The notes beneath the pieces are model-generated. The model saw only the letters and a program-made list of their open reading frames with translations. It was not told where the DNA came from and did no database searches. A stretch of 64,000 nt of DNA, taken from contig OU744452.1 in the NCBI GenBank assembly GCA_916610825.1, positions 15,356,110 through 15,420,109 of the forward strand, given 5' to 3'. The first letter of the stretch is position 1. Every line of letters starts with the position of its first letter. Both the position numbers and the translations under genes were made by a program. Positions 25,301 to 37,300 of the stretch are shown here, piece by piece. The stretch comes from Haliclystus octoradiatus. Taxonomy: Eukaryota > Cnidaria > Staurozoa > Stauromedusae > Haliclystidae.

Positions 25301-28300
25301 AACTCGTACAGGATTAGCACTACAAAGTTTTTCAGTTGGCTTAGCTAATAATCCATACTGTTGTAAATGATTACGAACCGTTTGAGCTGAAACAATAGAC
25401 TCATCAACAAATATGTCATCAATATATGAGCTACACCCCTTCGCAATAATAGGGTCTATTAACAATACCTCGCGTAGTACCTTTGACATGGCCATAGGTG
25501 CGACATTAAGTCCGAATCCAAGACGAGTTAAACACCAACGACGTGAGCGATACATTACAGTTTGAAAGGGCCAAAAACTTTGATCTACACAAAGCTGTAA
25601 ATACGCGTCTTTTAGATCGACGATAGCACAGTCTATACCCTTTTTGCGCCATTCTCTTAACGTCTGTAAGCAAATATCACTTGCACCGCTATACAAATCA
25701 ACACTTTGATTTAGCTCTCTAAAATCTAATATCGGCCTAACCTTACTTTTATTAGGCTGTACAACAGCAAACATAGGAGTAAGAGCTTTCGGCTCTCCAA
25801 ACTTTTCTTCATCATATGGTACAAGATATTCTTTCGTAATCCATTCATCAAGGGTTTTGTTGAAAGATAATTGTACATCATCAGCCATATGATATTGACC
25901 TACCACGTTCTTCAAATGAACCGGTGGTTTCCCATCGCGCCACTTCCATTTCACAATCCAACTAACGCCGTCAAAAGACGCCGAAAAATTATTATCGTCA
26001 ATAGCCAATAAATCTTTAGTAATTATACTATTATCATCAATAGACAACGTATTATTTGCAATAGTATTATTATCATCAATAGCCAACGTATTATTAGCAA
26101 TAGTATTATTATCATCAATAGCCAACGTATTATCAGCAATAGTATTATTATCATCAATAGCCAACATCTCATTAGTAATAGTATTAATTGCTCCAACAGC
26201 TGCAACTAAATCTTTTACATAACCAAATTTAAATTTACCCAACGGATTAACCAATAAACCACCAAATTTCTTAATAGCATTCATGCCCATAATTATATCA
26301 ACATTTGGTAATAATTTATCAACAATATAACAATATATCCATTTATGTATATTACCCATAACAACTTTCAACCAAATCGAACCAAAACTTTCAACAGTAG
26401 TATTATCCATTAACGTAATAATCTTTTTATCAGCGACATACTCATTTGTAACGACAGTTCTTGAAACGATAGTGTCGGTGCATCCTGTGTCTACTAATGA
26501 CCGAAAACTCTGATCATTAACGAAAACATTACACAACAATAAATCTTTCAAATTCAATTGTTCGGGGCCACAGTTTGTTCCGCAGATGCTGCGACCCCCT
26601 TCCAGTTTTCCGACAACACGCTACGGCAAACATTCGATGTGTGACCAACTTTTCCACATCTGAAACAAACAACTTTTTTATTGCCTTTATCGGCACAATC
26701 TTTTGCCAAATGTCCAATAGTTTTACATAAAAAACATGTCAGAGTTTCTTTATCTCTCTTAACGCGCACTCCAGCAGCTACAACAGTGATCACGTCTCTA
26801 ACATTCTCTCTTTCTACTTCTAGTAATACTCTTGCATGAGCAACTAATGTCTCATCAGAAGCTTGATGTAGATGCCTTAATTGCATTGAGATGTTTTCCG
26901 GTAGTCCAACCACAAAAGCTACCCCCGGCGATCCACTTTCTGATAAATCGCATAATCTTTTGACATCGCTGTAATATGCGTCAACGTTCTCTCCGGACTG
27001 GTACATCCGATTTCTTAACTGTTGATATGCAGTGAATTTGGATAATGAAAAAGCTGTTAATAATTTCCTTTAACTTTTATAATATCGACTTTATCCGCGT
27101 CGGACATTTTTTCGTAAACCATGAACGGTGGTCCACGTAACAACAAGGGAACCAAACTAGCCATATCATCATTAGAAATTTTCTGCAGCCTTGCAACAGT
27201 TTCAAAGCGCGACCACCATTCAGCCGCATCACCATCTCCAACATAATTTCCAACAATATCTGTTAACTTTAATTTTAATGCCATTGGCCCGTTAGCTTGT
27301 AGTTAACTTATTAACACAATAAAATAACAATCGATTCTACCAACAACGCAAGGTGAAGAATGACGACACCTTAATTTATTTCTATATATATATATGCCTG
27401 TAAACGAGGCATATTAAAATGAGGCTAACCAATCATATAAGCTAATACAATATTACAAATCCTTATATAGTAAGTAAGAAACATTACTTAGTAAAGCTAA
27501 CCAATCATAAAACAAATACAATATAACTATCCTTATATAGTAATATAGCAAGCAGTAATCTTTCTACAGGCAATATCAAAACTAATGAGTAATAGCAAAT
27601 CTATAATTAGGCCTATATTCAAACTAATTAATCAATACCAAATCTATATTTAACATTAGACTACACTTACATCAATAACATCCTCAAAAGTCTATCTTTG
27701 TTGACCCAATATCGATCATTTCCAAACATTTTGTTCTGTTTTGCCACGGCAACATCACTGAGAATTGGTCTCAAAAGCTATTTTAAGATCATCTCGTTTC
27801 GATGCGAAAAAATTTCCCGGCTCAGATTATCATACAAACAAGCTTACTTTCTTGTGAAACATTTATTCGCGCGGTACAGATGGAATCATGAAACCCGGTT
27901 CTGTTTGATTTGCCATGTGCGACATTTCAAACATATTGAATATCAGCAATGTTTAATAACTATTTTACTTTTCACAAGAACCAAATTTGTTTGTTTGATA
28001 ATCTGACCTCTGGAAATTTTTTCACATCTAAACGAGATGATCTTAAAATAGCTCTTGAGGCCAATTGTCAGTGATTTTGCCATGGCAAAACAGACCAAAA
28101 TGTTTGGAAATGATCGATATTGGGTCAACAAAGATAGACTTTTGAGGATGTTATTGATGTCGGTTAAAGACGTCGTTTTTAAATTTGAATTATTCAATGC
28201 TTGAGGATGTTAAATACATTTTATTTGGTTGATTTTCACAAAGGTAAGATAATATTATGGTCTGTTTAGCACTCTTTAAAACCCAAATCTGAGTTAGACT

Positions 28301-31300
28301 ATCTTGGTTCTATTTTAATATCTTGGCTAAAGTTGAAAGTCTTTTATGCTATAGAATTACTTGATTCACATACACATTCTTATTTTTCAGCTGATTGTAC
28401 ATGCAGCACACCGCCATGTGTGATGACACCTACAGCGAGGTAAGAAAATGTTGCTAATACTTTAAATGACTCTAGTATGTACTTTATTGTTGTGCCTTTT
28501 AGACTTAAGTTGATCATCATTATAATTGGCACGCTAGAATTAATTTCAAAATGTTCACAAAATTATTGCAAATTCATCACCTATAGTATAGCTTATCCAA
28601 ACGATAATACCGTTGTGCATGAATCTAGCGTGTGCTACTTGCTTAAGTTCTATTATTATTGTCATATCAATAAAAATATAACATTTTGTTGTACCAGGAT
28701 AGTGATGATACCTATTATACTTTATACGATACGATACAATATCTCGATTTTACTCAACTTTATTGTGAAGCGCCATTGGGTTATTCTAAGAAATGTCGTT
28801 ATATAAGTTCATTATTATTATTATTGTTATTATTGTGATAACAAAGTTCTCCCATTATCAAACATCTGCTAGTACAGGTATGAGTGTTGTATTACGCCAC
28901 ATCTTGCATTTAGTTTATATCGTTATTTTCATGTATTATATTCATGTCGTTGTCATAGTTACGTCATTAATCTTAAACGTTGAACACGAAAGTTATAATA
29001 TTGTAATATAATTCTTGAATTGATAATCTGTGAACATTCACCAAAGGTATGTAAATCTAATATGTAATCATTTGTATTAGTTTTATGGTTGTAATTTGTA
29101 TTAATTTAGTTCTTTTTTGTTCACTTTTGTTTAGAAAATCCACATTCCTATAACACAATTACAGTTTGTTTTTTGCTTGCTGTGTTGTGACCTTTAAGTT
29201 GTGTTTGTTTCTCAGGCAATGTAAATTCAGATGAAATTTAACTACATCGCAAAGTAGTTATACAAGCATCATACAATAGCGTTTCATGTCGAGACTATCC
29301 TCTTTGCTAGTTCCTTTGTCTACTATATCAAACGTGATTTGTGGTGTTTTCTATGTAGCAAATATATTGGGGAAAAAGGGATGACGCATTCCTATAAGCT
29401 GACTGTCTATATATACTTCCACTGACTACTTACTTACCCATCCAAACTAATAATTAATGTTTTTTATTTCATATTCAAGTCACTTTCAGGTCAATGGGTT
29501 TTCATCATGTAGTGTCAATGAATTTCAGAAGGAAATTGATAAAGGGGAAGCAGCGTGCCTCCTAGATGTACCCCCAAAGGTAAGGTAACTCTTATGACTC
29601 AATTGATGCTCAGAATATCACATACCATAATAAATCCATTTGCAAAAAACAGTTTATGAAAGAAAATGATCAACAATTTCAAGTTTGAATCGCAGTAAAT
29701 TAATTGATTTTTAAATTCATTTTTGTGACAGTTTCATGAGATTACGATCCTTTCAACATCATGGAAGTATTTTTGAACGGTCAATATAATGTTTCTGGAC
29801 CTTTCCTGTGCTTTTTATGAACTTTTTGCGTCTTTTTCAGTGTATATATCGCATTTTGGTACAAAGGAAATTCAGATTTTTGTATCTTTATATGTCATTA
29901 TTGCGTTTTTTCACAGCAAAAACTATATCCCCTTCAAAATTGGTCTTGAACATGGTATTCCGCACATTCTCGTGTCTCACTTTTTGGAGTCAAACATCAA
30001 ATGAGTACCATCTGAGACTGGCAGGTGGAATGGTCCTGAGGGAATTGCATTGTTAGTAGCGCATCATAGCGCACTGACAATCGAGACATGTCTGCCATGA
30101 AATCTGTTGAAATTGATCTGCAGTGTCGCGGCTGAGATCAGTAAAGATCGTTTAAAATCATTGCTGTTATCGAAAAAAGCCAATCCTCTAAAAATAGAGG
30201 AGTGGTATGGGTGCCTTCGGTAGGGGGACACCTTCTACATTACATTACATTTACTTTTTGGAACAAAAAAGGAACCGTATTATTTATTACAAGAGAGTTT
30301 GACCGTGATATTTGGCCAGCATCACTCTATATTATTTTTCTACACACAAAATGAAAGCAGAAAATGTTATACCTTTTTCATTAAATACTTACCTGTTACT
30401 TTGGATCTTGTTAGCTACTTTTTTTGTAACTTGTATTCAGGGTACGACAAAAGTGGGGATCCTGGGATCCTAGATCCCGGAAGGCTAGACAAAATTCAGA
30501 AGAAAATTGATGTTTTTAATGATTTTCTGGTCAAACCTCAACAAGAAAATTCAGAAGAAAAAGTTGAAATGCCCCTAGGATTCCAGAAGGCTGAACCTTT
30601 TGTCGGACCCTGCTTGTATTTCAAATATTATAATCGTATCTAACACACAATATTATCAATGCATTGTCTTAAACTTGACGTTTTCTTTATTGCTTATATA
30701 GCTCTTTGGAGATCCGGTATGTGGTAATGCTTTCTTAGAAGAAGGAGAAGATTGTGACTGTGGTTCAGTTGAGGTAACAATTTAACAATATCAGTAATCA
30801 TATCTATCAAATAAAATATGAAAAAATGTAATGTTGAGATTAATAATTATATGGATGCCTAACAAGAAATCAATTAGGGCTTGCGAATTTATAGACATGG
30901 GAGGTGGAATATAAGATTCAAATCATTTTCAATCTTTTGATCAAACGGATATAACAATATCTCGCATATTAACTGCTAACAAAAACTGTTCCATACTATA
31001 TAAATTTTTTGGGAATTTTACAAAAGCAAAATATCTAAATTCTTAAAGTGCAAGGTTGACAGTGGTTGTTACGTGCTTACTTTTGAATAATGCTTAGCAT
31101 AATCCGAGCAATATTCAACAATCAATGTTAGTCATAACTTCTACTTGTGATCAAATTTCAAGTTTTAGCATGGTTTCAGGCACAGAAACAATGCAAACGG
31201 CAATCGCAATGTATACATGCACATGATTCTAAGCGTGTATAGAACCCTGGTCATTTTAACATTTTGCACCTTTAATAAAGTAATATCAAAACTATAAAGA

Positions 31301-34300
31301 AGTAAATGTACTCTTCCTCATTTTGTTTCTATCAAAGTCGTTTGTCATGAAGATTCAAAAGATCGACTTTCAAAAAACAGAAGTAGCAAAATCTCAACTC
31401 AAGTACCAAATGATCTAAAAACATTGTATGCAGAATTTTATTGCATTAGGATAACGTTTGGTGGTAGCGCACTTCAATTTAAATCTTTATCTATATTATC
31501 TTCTTGGTGGCAAACCATCAATAGAGTGCTTGATTCGGATATACAGATCAGTATAGAAACAAAGTCAAAGACTAGACGTTGTCTCTATTACTCAGAATCT
31601 CGCGCGATAGCGCTCATCAGACAGTTTTATTCATATTCATGAATAAAACCGTCTGATGAGTGCTATTGCGCAAAACTCTGAGTAATGGAGACAGCGTCTA
31701 TTGAATATAAATATTTATGCACCGTTTTGTTGCACGCTTTTGATGTAAGGAATACAAGCCTTACCATTGTGTGTATTATTTATAAATTTTTCATGAATGG
31801 TTCATGAAATAACTATGAAACCCTTGCGATTTTTTCATAAATTCATGCATGAACTGTTCATAATATTTTAACTCTTCAGGGGTCTTAGAAACATGTGAGT
31901 AATTTAGCGATAATCTTGTCAAATTTATCTTCATTGTTATTCATAGGAATGTGAACGATATGGAGGATATAAATGCTGCAATGCAACAACCTGTAAACTC
32001 ACAGAAACAGCCCAGTGTGCTGTTGGAGATTGCTGTAACGATTGTCAGGTGAGATTAATTTTTAGTAGGTTCTAGTGTAAGTGTGATCAATTTTCACGAC
32101 CATTCTCCAGTGAAATTTTTTATGCCCATGAATTTTATGAACTGTTCATGAATTCATGATCTTTAAATTGTCTGCTTTATGACTTAAATGGACTTTTCTT
32201 TGCGACAGTTCAACAGTTCATGGACAGTTCATGAATGTTAAATGGCCCCAACCCCTGCGAAAACAGTTCAGGAGTTCATGAACAGTTCATGAACAGTTCA
32301 TGAACGTTCAATGGCCCCAAATTTTCATGAACTGTTCATAAACTGTCTGTGAGGATTCAGTAGCTGTTCATGAACTCCCGAACTGTTTTTTGCAGGGGAA
32401 TTTCCGTGAAAAGTTCATGAACCCTCACAGACAGTTTGTGAATATTTGGGGCCATTTAATGTTCATGAATTGTTCATGAATTTATCAAAAATACGGATTC
32501 AAAGACATTGCATAGATTTATATATACTAGAATACCAGTTACACGCAATGTGTGTTGTAAATACTACATGCATATTAGCTAAATGCATAGGGGGCTATAA
32601 CGTCACTTAATACATTATTCAAAGATTATTGATCGATGTATGAGGACCTATGATTAAAACGGTAAATCTATATACATTCACACTAATATGCTAGATCTAC
32701 ATAATTCAAATAAGAAACACAAATATCATAAAACTGATTAATAGCAGATAATATGAGATACATTATTTACACATTTATGTGGCAAAATTATTTTATTGTA
32801 CATTATTTCTTGTTCTTTAACTGTGAGACTTGGTGATTGCAATTTATATATTTGCTGGATACCTATATGGATAACCCTGAAGCATGCTACATATAGCTGT
32901 CATGACCATGAGTTATAAAACTGCATTTCATAATGTCTTTGATATACTTGCAATTTCTTCTTTTTATTATCGTCAAGAAATATTTTCATAGCAGTCCGAG
33001 ATAAGTCGGATAATGATAGGCGAATCAGATTCAACATATTTGAATCGTATTCTATTAAGTAGTTTAATTTATAATAACATCGCTGTAGAATCATCATCAT
33101 CAAAGTCATCACGTGTTCCGTAAATTGAGTTATTAACGCAAATGTTCTTTCAAAGTTGTAATAAGGAAGCAACGCATTCCTAAATGCTACTTCTAAGTAA
33201 TCTGAATTTGAAAAGGATATTGAGTGAGATTCTATTGCCCTTTATTCTCTTTCACTAACTCAATCAGATCACATTTAGTTGGCAATCTATTGACCACTGG
33301 GCAGCACCGGTACCAACGATTTGTGACATTTGTAACCTGAATGCAAAAAAACTATTTCATTTGAAACTTGAATGATGATGATATCATGATTAACATTTAT
33401 GGTGCTGTTGTATGAATGTGTGTATTTCACTCAGGGTTTAATTTACAGTTTTACACTTTGTTCGAGCTATACGTATCAATTCTAAATCCTCATTTGTGCC
33501 TGGTTACATGTTTTAACTCGTCTTACTCCTGTCGTGCTAATATAATAGGCTCACGCAATTGCTGGACACACTTGAACATGTGATACATGAATAAGCAGGA
33601 AATGGCTAGTTTGCATTGATGACATTGATTATTGATATTTCTTCTTCTCAACACAATCTTGAGTACTTTTTGCGCAGCTCGCTACTTGTACTGTATTTCC
33701 CGTCATAAAAGCTTAAACTTTTCACATTTCATGTGTGTGTTAGTAAATGTGTAAACTTTCGCTCCACTTAGCACTATGCTTGTAGACATAAATAGTCGAC
33801 ATAGATCATTGAAATTTGACACTGAGAAGTAAATAGACGGTTGCTTCTTGCTTGTCAATCGTAAACTCCTCTCAAAGTCCAATTAAATTAAAAAACGTGG
33901 ATTCAGCAGAATAAACTCCTGAACAATAAGTCCACTGTAGCTGTGCAGTTTCTAAACTTTTTAATTAACATTTTATTATTTCCAAGGGCCTTTATACAAA
34001 TACACCCATGTCATTCTAAACCTGTTTACATTAAAACAATAGCAGCGACGACGATCGTCGGAACACCATGACAACAGAGAAACGGACACCTACTTGACAA
34101 AAAGAATGACACTGGCGTTGTAAATATTCAACTTTTTTGTAGATAATCGTTAATATCTCTTCATACAATAAAAATCTATGATAAATTATTAGCGCAGCTC
34201 GCTGTTTGGATAACGACGATCATTTTAAGCTATAGTTTGTCACATTTCATAGATTAATAAATGCGTGAAAAAAACACATACATACACACAGGCACGCACG

Positions 34301-37300
34301 GATCTCTATTTGTATATAGATATATATATAGATATAAAATAAGAAAAGAGACGTTTTCTCCGTTACTCGAAGTTTCGCTCTGTAGCGCTCCTCAGACATA
34401 TATAAAACATTTCTAAATTCACCAAAGATATATACATGATAAAAGTTTACACGCCTATTGATTAAATTGCTGTTCTATTGTTATTTGCTGCTATGTTAGT
34501 TTCCGTAGTAAATTATTATATGCTATTGTTTGTTTCCGTAGTAAAATTATATGGTATTGTTCTATTTATGTTTTATCTAATTCCTTGAAATTTTTCAAAT
34601 AAAATTTGTTTTCGTGCCTGCATTTAGAAACCAGCTCAGATCTTCTATTTAATAAGTTCTTGTTTTTGTAAAAGGTTATAAAAATTTTTTCTTCTAAACA
34701 GAGATGGCATTTTCTCAATATGTTGTTGTATGTATTGCAATTTATTATTAGTATTTAATTTATTAATTTATTATTATTATTCAATTTATTATGTATCTCA
34801 ATTTATTTATTTATTAAATCAACATTATTATTATTATTATAGATATATATATATGTATATAATAAAAGGATTTTTTTGTCTGATGATTGCGTAAGCATGA
34901 AACTATTTAGTAACAATTATGAATGTCTAGTCTTTGACTCCTTTTATTATATTTAGCTCTGTCAAATGATATCGAGCACTATTTTTTGCTATTAGATAAT
35001 ATCTAATATCTTTCTTGACTCTATTATTATTTACCGCTCTGCTATTTACAAGCATTGAGCACTGTTCACCTGCCAATACTTTTAAATTTTTATTAAATTT
35101 GAAACATATATATATCAGCAGACAAGTACATGTTTCTGGCCATTAACAAGGAACTGACTTCGGCATATAACCTAAATCAAGATGAGTTATCAATGTGGTG
35201 AAAAAATTCATCGCATGAAAAAAAATCTGTGCCATTCCAGAGTGCTCAAACTACCGAAGTAGTGGGCAATGCATATCGCAAATAGTATAGACACATCCAA
35301 AGTCGATAGTGCTCAAAATTGCCCGAAGTAGTTGGCAATGCATATCGCAAATAGTATAGACACATCCCGAGTCGATAGTGCTCAAAATTGCGCATGCGCA
35401 ATTGAGACATACATAGCAGCAGACAAGTACGTGTTTCTGGCCATTAGCCTTCATCAGTACTGCTCAGTGAGCGAACAAGGAACTGACTTCAGTATACACC
35501 TAAGTCAAGATGAGTTATAAATGTGGTGAAAAAATTCATCACATGAAAAAAACATCTGTGCCATACCAGAGTGCTCAAACTACCGAAGTAGTGGGCAATG
35601 CATATCGCAAATAGTATAGACACATCCCGAGTCGATAGTGCTCAAAATTGTGCATGCGCAATTAAGACATACATAGCAGCAGACAAGTACATGTTTCTGG
35701 CCATTAGCCTTCATCAGTACTGCTCAGTGAGCGAACAAGGAACTGACTTCAGTATACACCTAAGTCAAGATGAGTTATAAATGTAGTGAAAAAATTCATC
35801 ACATGAAATAAACATCTGTGCCATACCAGAGTGCTCAAACTACCGAAGTAGTGGGCAATGCATATCGCAAATAGTATAGACACATCCCGAGTCGATAGTG
35901 CTCAAAATTGTGCATGCGCAATTGAGACATACATAGCAGCATGTATACATAGCAGCATGTATTGAATTTGTTACTGTATATGTCATTTGAATTTCATTGC
36001 AGTTTAAAACAAAAGGAACCCTTTGCCGTGGCAACGAGCATGAATGTGATCTCAAAGAATATTGCACTGGTTCATCAGAGCTTGTAAGTTTATATTTTGT
36101 ATATGGATACAATATCCATGCACAATTGTACATTTCACTACATAATCATCATCATCGTCATCATTCATTTAGAAGGGGATTAGCTTGGAGCTTTTTCATG
36201 GGACTGCATGATAAGGTACTGGGGCATAAGTCCATAATATGAAGATAATTTGCTTCTTTTCTAGTGTCCAACAAATTACTACAAACACGATGGAACAGAG
36301 TGTGGCAGAGACCAGGTAACAAATAATTTTGCAGGATTTTAGATTTTGTTAATGGTTTTTTTTTTCATTATCATTTTCCCATAACCAGATAAGATTGTTG
36401 CTTTTTTCAATCAGGTGTGATTTGATTATTATAAAATATAACGAAACGTGTTCAATAACACACCACACAGACACTTTTCAGTATGTGATTCAAAATTAAT
36501 TTAAATACATATCATGATTATGCTACCACAAACGGTAACCCTGGTAACCAGCCATGATTTGATGATCCAAGCTTTTCTCGTGTTAAACGATGCATGTGAT
36601 AATTTACCACAATATTGATCCATACTTGTGATCATACATGAATGTGGAAAGATTTGTTTAAAAGATATTTCTATTTTATTTCTAAAACTATGCATGCAAA
36701 AGTCAAACGCCCGTAGAACCACTAATTTGTCAGACATTACAATGCTATCTAGAATTTTTTGTAGAATTTTGAAATGCTGTTACTTGTTTTTTGACCTGCC
36801 TAAGTGCAATCATATTTTCTATTGCAATTTCTGGTGCGTGTCTCGTGTAGTATAAGGACTGTAGGTTACAGTTAAAGGCTATGTCACAATTACAACTAAT
36901 GATAATCGTAGTTAATAATAGTTTGTTTACAATATTGATCATCTAGATCAATATTATTACTGATATTGCTATTAGTTTTAAAACAGTTGAGATGTTGTTG
37001 ACATTAGATTTTGTGTACTGAGTTAACAAACATTTGTGTATTAGATAAATGTTATATTAAGTAAGTTCTTTAACTTCATAGTAATCATTTATTCGTTTAC
37101 TTATTTTTTATCCCACAACTGCAACCATATACAAATTGATATAAGTCGTGTTGTGACTGTTATTAGGCAAATAATTTTTTAATTTTAATTTTTATTAGGG
37201 CTATTGTTATGATGGTGCATGCCGTACTATTGATGATCAATGTGTAAACTACTGGGGAAATGGTAAGCATCATGAACGCGGAATCAAATCACAGTTCACA

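Larger units (their letters stand above)
23087..27665 (-). mobile_element. Ty3/Gypsy-type LTR retrotransposon
   Basis: Flanking LTRs start TGTAG and end CTACA (23087-23347 and 27298-27665). Host flanks CCTAC and CTTAC are a 5-bp target duplication with one change. Inside, read on the minus strand, are gag with two CCHC knuckles and a pol in the order protease, reverse transcriptase, RNase H, integrase, which is the Ty3/Gypsy order (not Copia). The two LTRs differ by about one base plus a short TA-repeat difference and one deletion of about 107 bp, so insertion looks recent. Length 4.6 kb. Confidence 0.95.
22920..28325. mobile_element. Long-armed fold-back element, interrupted by an LTR retrotransposon
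   Basis: Outer ends CAAGATATT and AATATCTTG are inverted and flanked by GCTAAAG on both sides (22913-22919 and 28326-28332), a 7-bp target duplication. The right arm is 27965-28325. Its reverse complement matches 22920-23086 and then continues at 27671-27862, with the LTR element exactly between. Without the insertion the element was about 820 bp with arms of about 360 bp and a loop near 100 bp. The short frames at 27698-28006 and 27943-28197 are the two arms read on opposite strands, not genes. Confidence 0.88.

Noticed and set aside
27698..28197. Two similar open frames on opposite strands (LTQYRSFPNILFCFA and LTQYRSFPNILVCFA)
   Set aside because: They are the same inverted-repeat arm read twice; both start mid-arm and end in the loop or flank.
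28477..29011. Plus-strand frames rich in Ile, Tyr and Val
   Set aside because: AT-rich low-complexity DNA without splice sites or homology.
29789..30056. Two overlapping plus-strand frames (71 and 82 codons)
   Set aside because: Overlap in different frames, run into the truncated SINE, no domain.
35251..36133. Open frames with repeated HIANSIDTSRVDSAQNCAC and CDMHCPLLR
   Set aside because: Products of the 260-bp tandem array.
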